Positions 7,847-16,912 of a stretch of 64,000 nt of DNA are shown in pieces. The translations under genes were made by a program, and so were the position numbers. Location: the NCBI GenBank assembly GCA_016868895.1, contig VGFK01000003.1:248001-312000 (forward strand), written 5' to 3'. The notes below the pieces were generated by a model. It made no database searches. It was not told the origin of the DNA and saw only the letters and a list, made by a program, of their open reading frames with translations. Numbering within the stretch: the first letter of the stretch is position 1; the number at the start of each line of letters is the position of its first letter. The DNA comes from Bacteroidota bacterium. GTDB taxonomy: Bacteria > Bacteroidota > Bacteroidia > Chitinophagales > Chitinophagaceae.

Positions 7847-8641
7847 CTACAGCTTACCCATCAAGATAAGCATAATTAGCGTAGTGCCGACGATTATCCG
7901 GTACCAACCAAAGACACGGAACCCATTTTTTTGAAGATAGCGGATCAGGAAACGAATGGCTGCCAACGCCACTGCAAACGAAACAACTGAGCCGATTAAA
8001 ATTGTTTGGAGTCCTTCGAAGTTCAATAATGCCGGCTCCTCTTTCCAAATGTCATAGAGGCTTTTCAACGTCGCGGCCAGCATGGTAGGGATGGCCAGAA
8101 AAAATGAAAACTCAGCCGCTAAGGGTCGCGATAATTTTTGCTGCATACCGCCGATGATGGTGGCTGCTGACCGGCTCAAGCCCGGCAGCATAACGGCGAG
8201 GACTTGAAAGCATCCCACCCACCAGGCGTTCTTAAAACTTATTTCCTTTTCCTCGGTTTTGCCTCCATCCTTGAACCAGGTATCTAGCATCAGCAAGACA
8301 ATACCACCCGCAACCATGATGATGCAAATCATGAGTGTGTTGCCCAGAGCGGATTTGATGTAGCGCACCAGTCCTAGTCCCGCCACTACCGAAGGAATTA
8401 AGGCAATGAAAAGTTTTCCATAGAAACCAAGGTTCTTGAAGTCCACCACCTTTTTCCAGTACACAGCTACTACCGACAGAATTGCCCCGAATTGGATGAC
8501 AACCAAATACAGTTTAGTAAACGGATCGTCTTCTGATCCAAAGAATGCCGACGCAATAGCCATATGCCCTGTGGAGGAGATGGGCAGAAATTCGGTTATG
8601 CCTTCAATGATAGCCAGCACAATGGCTTCGACAGTACTCAT
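7847..8641 (-). CDS. uppP: Undecaprenyl-diphosphatase UppP (BacA)
   Basis: UppP dephosphorylates undecaprenyl pyrophosphate so that the lipid carrier of peptidoglycan and polysaccharide precursors can be reused, and its activity confers bacitracin tolerance. The 264-residue polytopic protein shows both family signatures: EGITEFLPISSTGH at about residues 13-26 and LPGLSRSAATIIGG near residue 155. It is transcribed with ftsX and a DUF3098 gene, an order common in Bacteroidota. Confidence 0.97.
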   Translation of the reverse strand: MSTVEAIVLAIIEGITEFLPISSTGHMAIASAFFGSEDDPFTKLYLVVIQFGAILSVVAVYWKKVVDFKNLGFYGKLFIALIPSVVAGLGLVRYIKSALGNTLMICIIMVAGGIVLLMLDTWFKDGGKTEEKEISFKNAWWVGCFQVLAVMLPGLSRSAATIIGGMQQKLSRPLAAEFSFFLAIPTMLAATLKSLYDIWKEEPALLNFEGLQTILIGSVVSFAVALAAIRFLIRYLQKNGFRVFGWYRIIVGTTLIMLILMGKL

Positions 8642-8657
8642 GATGGGGTGCTTCGGA

Positions 8658-8888
8658 TCACTTGGACTTTTTCATGATGGCGTACACTTCAACCAGCAAT
8701 CCAATGACAATGAGAATAGGCGCAATGGTGATCCGGGTTGTGCTGTACACCTGAGATTCATCGAATACATTCGGGTCGTCGTTTTTACCCCCCGCCATCA
8801 GTAAAAATCCCAGCACAATGATCACTGCACCGACAAGCATCCACGTGAGGTTGCTTTTTTCAAACAAGACATTATTTTTCTTTTCCAT
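8658..8888 (-). CDS. DUF3098 domain-containing small membrane protein
   Basis: This is a protein of 76 residues with two transmembrane helices (about residues 14-33 and 52-70) joined by a short polar loop (GGKNDDPNVFDESQVYS). It belongs to DUF3098, a Bacteroidota family found between ftsX and uppP. The function is unknown; conserved neighbours hint at cell envelope or division. I chose the ATG at 8888, which follows the ftsX stop by 10 bp. An upstream in-frame start at 8912 would overlap ftsX. Confidence 0.85.
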   Translation of the reverse strand: MEKKNNVLFEKSNLTWMLVGAVIIVLGFLLMAGGKNDDPNVFDESQVYSTTRITIAPILIVIGLLVEVYAIMKKSK

Positions 8889-8898
8889 ATTTCGGGTT

Positions 8899-9774
8899 TC
8901 AATAAAGATCATCGAGTTTCATCTTCAGGTATTTCACTACACTTCTGTGGGTACTGAGGAAGGTAATGGAAATGCCGATGATGATCAGCGTAAAAAACAG
9001 CAGGAATAACATCGTGTTGTCCCGCAGCGCTTTGATTTCTGGTAGCCACCAATTCTCTACCCCATAAATGATCACTACAATTCCGGCTATAGCGATGGCA
9101 GCACTGCCAAAACCATTGGCAATTGCTTTTTGATCAAAGGGTTTAGAAATGAACCAGCGGGTTGCTCCCACCATTTGCATGGTCTTGATGAGGAAGCGGT
9201 TTGAAAACATCGCCAGTTTAATGGTATTGTCGATCAGAATGATCACGATCAGCGCCAGTATTCCTGCAAGTGACAAGAGGAAGTATCCTGTTTTCCGAAC
9301 AATGTTGTTCAGGTTGCTCACTACGGCATCGGGATATTTGACTTCGCTTACGATGAAATTCTTAGTGATCTGTTTGGTGATTGCATTCAGGCTGTCTTTA
9401 TTCACATAATCCGGTTCAAGGTAGAAGTCAATGCTTGCGGGCAATGGATTGTAGTCGAGTACCTGATGCCAGTCTTCGTTGCCGTCGCCGATGAATTTTG
9501 CACGGGCAGCATCTTTGGTCACCAACTCAACATTTCGCGCATAGGGTTTTGAAGCAATGGATTTCAATACCAGGTCAATTTCGCGTTGTGGAGAGCCGTC
9601 GCGGATGAATGCGTTGACCTGGACACTTCCTTTGAAATAGCTTTCCAGTTTTGTTGCATTGATGATCAGCCATCCCAATAGACCCAAAATAAACAAGACC
9701 AATGCTACTCCCAATATGGCCATGAAATACGATGGCTTGCTTCTCTTCATCGATGATCTGCTCTGTTCGCTCAT
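8899..9774 (-). CDS. ftsX: Cell division permease-like protein FtsX
   Basis: FtsX is the membrane subunit of the FtsEX complex, which regulates septal peptidoglycan hydrolases. The 291-residue protein has a cytoplasmic N-terminus, a first transmembrane helix near residues 20-45, an extracytoplasmic domain of about 120 residues (FsxA/ECD type), and three C-terminal helices including the DNTIKLAMFSNRFLIKTMQ segment typical of the family. The start is the ATG at 9774; a TTG at 9786 is less likely. No ftsE is adjacent, which is usual in Bacteroidota. It heads the leftward DUF3098-uppP-MFS-MBL run. Confidence 0.93.
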   Translation of the reverse strand: MSEQSRSSMKRSKPSYFMAILGVALVLFILGLLGWLIINATKLESYFKGSVQVNAFIRDGSPQREIDLVLKSIASKPYARNVELVTKDAARAKFIGDGNEDWHQVLDYNPLPASIDFYLEPDYVNKDSLNAITKQITKNFIVSEVKYPDAVVSNLNNIVRKTGYFLLSLAGILALIVIILIDNTIKLAMFSNRFLIKTMQMVGATRWFISKPFDQKAIANGFGSAAIAIAGIVVIIYGVENWWLPEIKALRDNTMLFLLFFTLIIIGISITFLSTHRSVVKYLKMKLDDLY

Positions 9775-9794
9775 GCTTTTCCTCAAATGATCTT

Positions 9795-9802
9795 CAAAAA
9801 TA
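9795..9802 (-). promoter_or_regulatory. -7 box TATTTTTG of ftsX
   Basis: This is an exact minus-strand consensus match, 20 nt before the ftsX ATG. It is back to back with the leuS box at 9823-9830. Confidence 0.5.
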
Positions 9803-9822
9803 GCGATTTTAAAGCGTTTGCG

Positions 9823-9830
9823 TATTTTTG
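9823..9830 (+). promoter_or_regulatory. -7 box TATTTTTG of leuS
   Basis: This is an exact consensus match, 23 nt before the leuS ATG at 9854. The divergent ftsX and leuS boxes are separated by only 20 bp. Confidence 0.5.
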
Positions 9831-9853
9831 CCGCTCATCTTACGGCACGCACA

Positions 9854-12616
9854 ATGGAATATGCTTTCAGGGAAATCGAGCGAAAATGGCAAGAGCGATG
9901 GAGAGACAACGCCGTATACAGTGTACGCAATGATGTGAGTCGACCCAAATGCTATGTACTCGATATGTTTCCCTACCCCAGTGGTGCGGGACTCCATGTC
10001 GGTCATCCCCTGGGATACATCGCCAGTGACGTATACAGCCGGTACAAACGCCTCAAGGGGTTTAATGTACTGCACCCTATGGGGTATGATTCTTTTGGAT
10101 TGCCTGCCGAACAATACGCCATTGAGCATGGCATCCCTCCAGCCATTTCTACACACAACAACATCGACACGTTTCGATCGCAACTCGATAAAATTGGCTT
10201 TTGCTATGATTGGACTCGGGAAGTCCGCACTTCTGACCCCTCATATTATAAATGGACGCAGTGGATTTTTTTGCAGTTGTTTGAAAGTTGGTTCGACCGT
10301 CATCGGCAGCAGGCGCGTCCGATTGCAGAATTGATTTCCATATTCGAAACCGAAGGAAATCAGCAGCACGGATGTCCGGGCGATACTGCCATTCGTTTCA
10401 CAGCTGAAGAATGGAAATCATTTGATCCGCAGCAGCAGTCCGATGTGCTCATGCATTACCGTCTTGCTTATTCCGGTGTGGGTGAAGTAAACTGGTGCGA
10501 GGCATTGGGGACTGTCCTGGCAAATGATGAAGTGATCAATGGTGTGAGCGAACGGGGCGGCCACCCGGTGGTTAAAAAGAAACTCCGCCAATGGTATTTG
10601 CGCATCACGGAATATGCGGAACGGTTATTGAAGGGACTGGAAACAGTCGACTTCAGCGATAGCATGAAAGAAATGCAATCCAACTGGATCGGAAAAAGTT
10701 ACGGGGCAGAAATCGATTTTGAAATCATGGGCATTACGGGCCGTTCATTCAAGGTGTATACGACTCGTCCCGACACCATTTTTGGAGTCGACTTCATGGT
10801 GATTGCGCCAGAGCATGAACTGGTTGAATCTCTCAAAACCTCCGAATCTGCTCAGGCTGTAGAGGACTACATCGCGAATGTGAACAGCAGAAGCGAGCGC
10901 GAGCGGATGGCGGAAAAAAAGATCACTGGTGTCTTCAGCGGTTCGTACTGCAGTCATCCGTTTACCGGACAACCCATTCCGATTTGGATCAGTGAATATG
11001 TGCTTGCAGGATACGGTACTGGCGCCATTATGGCTGTACCGTGTGGCGACGAACGTGATTTTCGCTTTGCCAAACATTTTGGAATTCCAATCACCAACAT
11101 AATAGGAGCATTTTACGATGGAACAGATGCCAACCCGACCAAGGAAGCACGATTGGAGAACAGCGACTTCCTGAACGGATTGCTGATGAAAGATGCCATT
11201 GAAGTCAGCATTGCTCGGATGGAGCAGATGGGAATTGCGCATCGGCAAACAAATTATAAGATGCGGGATGCGGCGTTTAGTCGGCAACGCTATTGGGGCG
11301 AACCCTTTCCCATTGTCTGGAAAGGGGAAGTTGCGGTCCCTTTGTCCGTTTCTGAACTCCCGCTGGAATTACCGCAGCTGGAAAATTTAAAACCGGGACC
11401 TGAAGGTCAGGGACCTTTGGCCAATTTGCCGGAATGGGTAACGGTTGCCGATGGCAACCGTGAAGTCAATACCATGCCCGGTTATGCGGGAAGCAGCTGG
11501 TATTTCTTGCGGTACATGGATCCACACAATGAGCAAGAATTTTGCAGCCGCACTGCCAGTGATTACTGGGGACAAGTCGATTTATACGTAGGAGGAACAG
11601 AACATGCGGTGGGACACCTTTTGTACAGCAGAATGTGGACCAAAGCCTTGTTCGATCTGGGTCACATCGGTTTTGATGAACCGTTCAAGCGCCTGCTGAA
11701 TCAGGGGAAGATTGGTGGCGACTCCCGACTGGTGTACCGTATCCGGGGTACCCAACAATTTGTCTCTTCCGGTTTGAAGGATCAATATGAAACCGACGAA
11801 TTGCATGTGGACGTCAGCCTGGTAGACGGGTTTGTGCTGGATACCCAGCGATTCAAACAGTGGAAGCCGGATTTCAATGACGCAACGTTCATTACGGAGA
11901 ATGGTGTGTTCACCTGTGGAGGTCGTCTTGAAAAAATGAGCAAACGCTACTTCAATGTGGTCAACCCGGATGAAATCGTAGAAAAATACGGTGCCGATAC
12001 TTTCCGGATGTATGAAATGTTTTTGGGACCAATCGATCAGGACAAGCCTTGGGATACCAAGGGCATTGAAGGGGTGCATCGATTCATGCGGAAGTTTTGG
12101 CGATTGTTTTATGATACTGAAAAAGGCTGGAGGGTAACGGATGCTCCAGCAACCGATGCATCCTGGAAATCATTGTATAAAGTCGCCAAAAAAGTAGAAG
12201 AAGACACCGCCCGTTTCTCTTTCAATACAGCAGTATCGGGATTGATGATTGCGGTGAACGAACTCACCGATCAGGACTGTCACTCGCGCGAGCTTTTGGA
12301 AAAACTGGTCGTAGTCATTGCCGCTTATGCCCCTCACGTGGCCGAAGAGTTATGGTCGGCACTCGGGCATTCCGGATCCGTGTTGGATGCTTCTTATCCG
12401 GCCATTGAAGAACACTATTTGGTAGAGAGCTCCAAGGAATATCCGGTTGCCATCAACGGCAAAACCCGTACAACCCTGTTGCTGGACATCAACTTATCTC
12501 AATCCGAAATTGAATCCATCGTCATGCAGGATGCAGTCGTCATCAAATGGTTGGAGGGAAAATCCCCTAAGAAGATCATCTATGTGAAGAACAAGATGAT
12601 CAATGTGGTGATGTAA
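9854..12616 (+). CDS. leuS: Leucyl-tRNA synthetase
   Basis: LeuRS charges tRNA-Leu with leucine and edits mischarged residues. The 920-residue protein has the class I HIGH-type motif in PYPSGAGLHVGHPLGY (about residues 39-54), a CP1 editing domain with a threonine-rich motif (VYTTRPDTIFG) and the GTGAIMAVPCGDERD segment, and a KMSKS-type loop as EKMSKRYFN. A 100-residue stretch between WGQVDLYVGGTEHAVGH and EKMSKR is longer than in E. coli, as in other Bacteroidota LeuRS. I chose the ATG at 9854 (MEYAFREIERKWQ) because upstream in-frame codons run through the promoter box. ruvB follows after 24 bp. Confidence 0.97.
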   Translation: MEYAFREIERKWQERWRDNAVYSVRNDVSRPKCYVLDMFPYPSGAGLHVGHPLGYIASDVYSRYKRLKGFNVLHPMGYDSFGLPAEQYAIEHGIPPAISTHNNIDTFRSQLDKIGFCYDWTREVRTSDPSYYKWTQWIFLQLFESWFDRHRQQARPIAELISIFETEGNQQHGCPGDTAIRFTAEEWKSFDPQQQSDVLMHYRLAYSGVGEVNWCEALGTVLANDEVINGVSERGGHPVVKKKLRQWYLRITEYAERLLKGLETVDFSDSMKEMQSNWIGKSYGAEIDFEIMGITGRSFKVYTTRPDTIFGVDFMVIAPEHELVESLKTSESAQAVEDYIANVNSRSERERMAEKKITGVFSGSYCSHPFTGQPIPIWISEYVLAGYGTGAIMAVPCGDERDFRFAKHFGIPITNIIGAFYDGTDANPTKEARLENSDFLNGLLMKDAIEVSIARMEQMGIAHRQTNYKMRDAAFSRQRYWGEPFPIVWKGEVAVPLSVSELPLELPQLENLKPGPEGQGPLANLPEWVTVADGNREVNTMPGYAGSSWYFLRYMDPHNEQEFCSRTASDYWGQVDLYVGGTEHAVGHLLYSRMWTKALFDLGHIGFDEPFKRLLNQGKIGGDSRLVYRIRGTQQFVSSGLKDQYETDELHVDVSLVDGFVLDTQRFKQWKPDFNDATFITENGVFTCGGRLEKMSKRYFNVVNPDEIVEKYGADTFRMYEMFLGPIDQDKPWDTKGIEGVHRFMRKFWRLFYDTEKGWRVTDAPATDASWKSLYKVAKKVEEDTARFSFNTAVSGLMIAVNELTDQDCHSRELLEKLVVVIAAYAPHVAEELWSALGHSGSVLDASYPAIEEHYLVESSKEYPVAINGKTRTTLLLDINLSQSEIESIVMQDAVVIKWLEGKSPKKIIYVKNKMINVVM

Positions 12617-12627
12617 TCCTTTAAGTG

Positions 12628-12635
12628 TAATTTCG
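12628..12635 (+). promoter_or_regulatory. Possible -7 box TAATTTCG of ruvB
   Basis: This has one mismatch to TAnnTTTG and ends 5 nt before the ruvB ATG, so a leaderless ruvB transcript is possible in addition to read-through from leuS. Confidence 0.3.
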
Positions 12636-12640
12636 AAAGC

Positions 12641-13666
12641 ATGAATCCATATTTGGATCCTTCCTCGCACTCATCTGCTTCAGGTGATTTTGAATTTGAA
12701 AATTCAATTCGTCCTTCGTCCTTGGATGATTTCTCCGGTCAGCCTGGGATCATTGAGAATTTGAACATCTTCATCCGTGCAGCAAAGATGCGGGCGGAGT
12801 CGCTCGATCACGTATTGTTTCATGGTCCTCCGGGACTGGGAAAAACGACCTTGTCCCGTATTGTAGCGCGCGAGATGGGCGTCAACATCAAAGAAACTTC
12901 TGGTCCCGTTATCGAAAAGCCAGCAGATTTGGCGGGGCTCCTTACCAGCCTTGAACCGCACGACGTTTTGTTCATTGATGAGATCCATCGATTGAGTACT
13001 GTGGTCGAAGAGTATCTCTATTCGGCAATGGAGGATTATAAAATCGATATCATGATCGATAGTGGTCCCAGCGCCAAAACCATCCAGATCAACCTGCATC
13101 CCTTTACGTTGATCGGCGCAACCACGCGCAGCGGCTTGCTGACTGCACCCTTGCTTTCACGCTTTGCAATCAAATCGCGTCTTGAATACTACACCAGCGA
13201 AGTGCTGGAAAAAATCATTGTCCGTTCTGCCGGCATTTTATCCACCCGCATCACTTCGGATTCTGCGAAAGAGATTGCGCGGCGTAGCAGAGCTACGCCG
13301 CGCATAGCCAACGGACTCCTCAAGCGGGTGCGCGACTTTGCGCAGGTGTTGGGAGACGGCGTCATCACTCTCGATATCACCCGCCACGCATTGAAAGCGC
13401 TGCAGGTGGATGAATTCGGTTTAGATGAAATGGACAACCGCATCTTGGGCACCATCATTGATAAATTCAAAGGGGGACCTGTGGGACTAGGGACCATTGC
13501 TACAGCAGTAGGCGAAGAACCCGGCACCATCGAAGATGTGTACGAGCCTTTTCTGATTCAGCAAGGATTTTTACAACGTACAGCGAGGGGCAGAGAGGTT
13601 ACTTCAAAAGCGTATGAACACATGGGTCGACGACCATCCAAGCCCAACGATAACCTCTTGTTCTGA
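12641..13666 (+). CDS. ruvB: Holliday junction branch migration helicase RuvB
   Basis: RuvB is the AAA+ motor that drives branch migration of Holliday junctions with RuvA. The 341-residue protein shows the RuvB N-terminus ([12 protein letters not shown]), Walker [12 protein letters not shown] near residue 65, Walker [12 protein letters not shown], the sensor region [13 protein letters not shown], and the C-terminal winged-helix part with [15 protein letters not shown] and FLQRTARGR. It is not linked to ruvA or ruvC here. The gene is convergent with a response regulator 3 bp away and has no terminator of its own. Confidence 0.97.
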   Translation: MNPYLDPSSHSSASGDFEFENSIRPSSLDDFSGQPGIIENLNIFIRAAKMRAESLDHVLFHGPPGLGKTTLSRIVAREMGVNIKETSGPVIEKPADLAGLLTSLEPHDVLFIDEIHRLSTVVEEYLYSAMEDYKIDIMIDSGPSAKTIQINLHPFTLIGATTRSGLLTAPLLSRFAIKSRLEYYTSEVLEKIIVRSAGILSTRITSDSAKEIARRSRATPRIANGLLKRVRDFAQVLGDGVITLDITRHALKALQVDEFGLDEMDNRILGTIIDKFKGGPVGLGTIATAVGEEPGTIEDVYEPFLIQQGFLQRTARGREVTSKAYEHMGRRPSKPNDNLLF

Positions 13667-13668
13667 TG

Positions 13669-14364
13669 TTATTTTTCCAGCAAACGGAATCCGTTTCCGT
13701 GAATGTTGACGATCTCTACGTTCTCATCGTCCTTCAAGTACTTTCTTAGCTTGGCAATGTAGACGTCCATGCTCCTGCCGTTGAAGTAATTATCATTGCC
13801 CCATATCTTTTTCAATGCCAATTCGCGGGGCAAGAGATCATTCTTGTATTCGCTCAGCATTTTGAGCAATTCGTTTTCTTTTGGGGACAGCGTGATTTTT
13901 CCTGCTTCGGAAGAAAGTTCTCTGAGCTTAGGAATGAAATGGTATTTACCCAGATCGTATTCTATGTTTTCCTGCTCACGCGATTGCTCTTCGTTGCGCT
14001 TGAGAATCGCTTTGATTTTAAACAGCAACAATTCTGAATCAAATGGTTTGGTGATGTAATCGTCTGCACCCAGTTTGTACCCTTTGATCTGGTCTTCCTT
14101 CATCGATTTGGCAGAAAGGAAAAAAAGCGGAATATCCGGATTGATGTCGCGGATATCTTCAGCCAGTGCAAATCCATCCATCTTGGGCATCATCACATCC
14201 AACAGGCAGATGTCAAATTTTTCCCGCTGAAATGCTGCCAGTCCAAGATGTCCATCTCTTTCCAGTACCACGTCAAGATCGTTCAGTTCAAGAAAATTTT
14301 TGAGGACTGTTCCCAGGTTGGGATCGTCTTCGCAGAGCAGGACTTTGGGTTTGGAGGTGGACAT
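13669..14364 (-). CDS. OmpR/PhoB-family response regulator (RprY-like), orphan
   Basis: This is a two-component response regulator of 231 residues. The receiver domain has the acidic pocket CEDD (residues 11-14), phospho-acceptor Asp56 in LLDVMMPKMDG, and TKPFD with the conserved Lys; the C-terminal half is a winged-helix DNA-binding domain (LSPKENELLKML and NGRSMDVYIAKLRKYL). I chose the ATG at 14364. A longer in-frame reading to 14817 runs antisense through the GroES-like gene and is not homologous to anything expected. No histidine kinase is adjacent; the only kinase in the window is the orphan at 38.7 kb, which could be its partner. Confidence 0.92.
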   Translation of the reverse strand: MSTSKPKVLLCEDDPNLGTVLKNFLELNDLDVVLERDGHLGLAAFQREKFDICLLDVMMPKMDGFALAEDIRDINPDIPLFFLSAKSMKEDQIKGYKLGADDYITKPFDSELLLFKIKAILKRNEEQSREQENIEYDLGKYHFIPKLRELSSEAGKITLSPKENELLKMLSEYKNDLLPRELALKKIWGNDNYFNGRSMDVYIAKLRKYLKDDENVEIVNIHGNGFRLLEK

Positions 14365-14380
14365 GTGGAATGGTTTTAGA

Positions 14381-14388
14381 CAAATAAA
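14381..14388 (-). promoter_or_regulatory. Possible -7 box TTTATTTG of the response regulator
   Basis: This has one mismatch to TAnnTTTG, 16 nt before the ATG at 14364. Confidence 0.25.
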
Positions 14389-14428
14389 ATTACTAACTTC
14401 TACATTTCCGATTGCAGGACAATAAAAT

Positions 14429-14460
14429 TTTGTTAAACAGCGTCCCATTCTTGAAATTTG
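14429..14460 (+). promoter_or_regulatory. Possible promoter of the GroES-like gene
   Basis: TTTG at 14429-14432 is followed after 20 nt by GAAATTTG at 14453-14460, a one-mismatch -7 box. The ATG at 14476 lies 15 nt downstream. Confidence 0.3.
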
Positions 14461-14475
14461 TGCCAAAACAAAACA

Positions 14476-14856
14476 ATGCCAGCACTGCACATCACTTCCG
14501 ATAATACATTCAAGAAGCTTGTGGTCATTGGCGACCGGGTGTTGATTCGTCCATCCAAACCAGATGAAAAAACGGAAAGCGGACTCTATCTGCCTCCTGG
14601 CGTTCAGGAAAAAGAGAAAGTTCAACAAGGTGTTGTCATAAAAACAGGTCCGGGTTTTGTTATTCCCATGCCCGTTGAAGATGAGGTATGGAAATCCGAT
14701 GAAGAAAAAGTCAAGTATGTTCCGCTTCAGGCGAAAGAAGGTGATTTGGCCATTTTCCTCTTGAGCGGGGCCACGGAAGTACTGTATGAAGGCGCGAAAT
14801 ACTACATTGTCCCCCAAAGCGCAATCCTCATGCTCGAGCGGGAAGAGGAAATTTAA
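14476..14856 (+). CDS. GroES-like co-chaperone family protein (stand-alone)
   Basis: This is a protein of 126 residues with a GroES/chaperonin-10 fold: the N-terminal strand LVVIGDRVLIRPSK, the mobile-loop region (DEKTESGLYLPPGVQEKEKVQQGVV) and the C-terminal EGAKYYIVPQSAILM. It is about 30 residues longer than true GroES because of an insert around residues 68-88 (PVEDEVWKSDEEKVKYVP). No groEL is adjacent, so it is probably not the canonical chaperonin operon GroES; a specialised or second co-chaperone is an inference. The ATG at 14476 gives the expected N-terminus. A hairpin terminator lies 120 bp downstream. Confidence 0.8.
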   Translation: MPALHITSDNTFKKLVVIGDRVLIRPSKPDEKTESGLYLPPGVQEKEKVQQGVVIKTGPGFVIPMPVEDEVWKSDEEKVKYVPLQAKEGDLAIFLLSGATEVLYEGAKYYIVPQSAILMLEREEEI

Positions 14857-14977
14857 GTGCTAAATAATTGAAAAGCACGCTATTAGATCGTGGGTAATTT
14901 TATTGTGATTTTATTAGTATTTATAAAATCTAGCGTATATCTTCGTCTCGGTTTTTCATAGGATATTGGATTTATAT

Positions 14978-15004
14978 GGGCCGGATTTCTATCCAGGCCC
15001 TTTT
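14978..15004 (+). terminator. Intrinsic terminator downstream of the GroES-like gene
   Basis: GGGCC plus GGAT (14978-14986) pair with ATCC plus GGCCC (14991-15000) around a TTCT loop, with one bulged A, followed by TTTTCTATTTT. The tract runs into the end of the convergent recQ gene. Confidence 0.7.
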
Positions 15005-16912
15005 CTATTTTAGGGAGATGCTACCATCCGGATTCATCTCAATTATTGCCTCGTTTTTCAAGAATAAAAGTGCATCTCGGACTGCGTTTTCCGAATGCCC
15101 AGTTGCCGTTGTCAATTGTTCTCTGGTTTTAGTTCCATCCGCCAAGTGTTGACGAATGAGCGTTGCGCAACGATTCAAATCGGTTAAGGGTATGGTTGAA
15201 GCAGCCTTTTTACGACAACTGCTGCAGATGCCGCATTCGTTTTGGTGGTCGGCTCCAAAATAGGAGGAAATGAAACTTGATTTACACGCATTGCTTGTTG
15301 CATAGTCGATCACGCATGCAATGCGGTGTGCATATTCTTTTTTTCGCAATAAATACCGTGCATGATCGATGGAAAGTTCAGCGCTGTTGATTCTGTCCTG
15401 CAGCAAACATACCTGCGGTGTTTCTTTTCGAGGAGAATACGCAATCACTCCGAGTTGATCCAATCGGATGAGTTGTTCACGTATTTCTGTGATACCGGTC
15501 CCCAATTGCCAAGCCAATTTTGTTTCCTGAATCGATACGGAGAAGTCCAGAATGCCTCCATAGCTTCTCAGCAAAGCTTTGATCAGCGATTCAAGTTCAG
15601 GATGAAACTGTTCTGCATCTTCGATGCCTTGTCGGTCGGCGATAAATTCTACCTGCGACGACTGAAATACTTTATCGATGTAGGCAATCACCTGTTCCTG
15701 CCGAAGTGCCTGTAAACTATTCAACGTATCGCTGGCAGACACTGGGAACCGTTTTAAAAAAGCTTCCATATCGAAATCATAGTATTCCCCGGCGCGGCTC
15801 CCTACGGGCAATTGCAGGTAGTTGCAAAGGGACTGATAAACGGTACGGATGACTGACATGGGAGGATATTTCACCTCAGGAAGCCGACGCAGTTCGTCAA
15901 GTTCTGTATCTGTGTACAGCAATACGGCATGGGCAGGTTGTTCATCTCTTCCAGCGCGACCTGCTTCCTGGTAGTAGCTTTCCAAACAATCGGGTACATC
16001 AACGTGGATCACTAGTCGCACATTGGGTTTATCTATTCCCATTCCAAATGCATTGGTGCAGGCCATCACGCTGGTGTGGCTGTTGATCCAACTTGTTTGT
16101 TTGAGTTTTCGTGTATCACGGTCCAGTCCGGCATGGAAATAGTCGCATTCGATACCATGCAAGCGAAGCAGGTCGGCAATCTCCTTGGTTTTTCTTCTGG
16201 TTTTGCAGTATACAATTGCTGAGCCGGGAATTTTTTTCAGCCACTTCAAAGTGGCGTTTATTTTATCGCCGGTGTTTTCTGTGGCATAGGAAAGATTTTT
16301 TCGTTCGAAGGAGCCCATGAAGAATTGGTGCGACTTCCAACCGAGTTTATCGGCAATATCCGTTTGAACTTTTTTTGTGGCAGATGCAGTAAGTGCAATC
16401 ATGCGCACGTGGGGAAGTCGCTCCCGAATGCGGGCGATGTGTAAATAGGAGGGACGAAAATCATAGCCCCACTGGGAAATGCAATGGGCTTCGTCAATGG
16501 CAATAAGGGTAATGGGTAGGTCTGAAAGCTCATTCATGAACCGATCGTTTTCCAGTCGCTCTGGCGAAACATATAAAAATTGCAGATCGCCTTCAGCGCA
16601 TTGCTGGAGCATGGCATGAACATCTTGAGCACTGGTTCCGGCAATCAACGCAGCAGCAGAAATCCCCATGGATTGGAGTCGCGCTACCTGATCTTCCATC
16701 AGTGCCACCAATGGTGAGATCACGATGCAGCATCCCCCCAACGATAAACCGGGAACCTGAAAGCAAATGGACTTGCCGCTTCCTGTTGGCAGCACTGCCA
16801 GCGTGTCGTGTTGATCCAGTACCGATTGAATGATGTCTTCTTGCAGCGGTCGAAATTGAGCATGTCCCCAATACTGCTTCAACAGTTCTGCGGGTGATGG
16901 GTGCAAAGGCAT
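15005..16912 (-). CDS. recQ: RecQ-family ATP-dependent DNA helicase
   Basis: This is a 3'-5' superfamily 2 helicase involved in recombination and replication-fork repair. The 635-residue protein has motif 0/I (AQFRPLQEDII, LPTGSGKSICFQ), a DEAH box (IDEAHCISQWGYDFRPSY), motif VI (YYQEAGRAGRDE) and the zinc-binding module with cysteines in CKSSFISSYFG and CGICSSC. After the zinc site only a short helical winged-type region remains (TREQLTTATGHSENAVRDAL) and no recognisable HRDC domain, so this is the shorter RecQ type. Its ATG overlaps the copA stop by one base (TGATG), which suggests translational coupling. A weak hairpin follows on the convergent side. Confidence 0.93.
   Translation of the reverse strand: MPLHPSPAELLKQYWGHAQFRPLQEDIIQSVLDQHDTLAVLPTGSGKSICFQVPGLSLGGCCIVISPLVALMEDQVARLQSMGISAAALIAGTSAQDVHAMLQQCAEGDLQFLYVSPERLENDRFMNELSDLPITLIAIDEAHCISQWGYDFRPSYLHIARIRERLPHVRMIALTASATKKVQTDIADKLGWKSHQFFMGSFERKNLSYATENTGDKINATLKWLKKIPGSAIVYCKTRRKTKEIADLLRLHGIECDYFHAGLDRDTRKLKQTSWINSHTSVMACTNAFGMGIDKPNVRLVIHVDVPDCLESYYQEAGRAGRDEQPAHAVLLYTDTELDELRRLPEVKYPPMSVIRTVYQSLCNYLQLPVGSRAGEYYDFDMEAFLKRFPVSASDTLNSLQALRQEQVIAYIDKVFQSSQVEFIADRQGIEDAEQFHPELESLIKALLRSYGGILDFSVSIQETKLAWQLGTGITEIREQLIRLDQLGVIAYSPRKETPQVCLLQDRINSAELSIDHARYLLRKKEYAHRIACVIDYATSNACKSSFISSYFGADHQNECGICSSCRKKAASTIPLTDLNRCATLIRQHLADGTKTREQLTTATGHSENAVRDALLFLKNEAIIEMNPDGSISLK

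Noticed and set aside
14365-14817. Long N-terminal extension of the response regulator reading frame
   Set aside because: It runs antisense through the GroES-like gene and has no expected fold; the regulator's receiver domain begins at the ATG at 14364.
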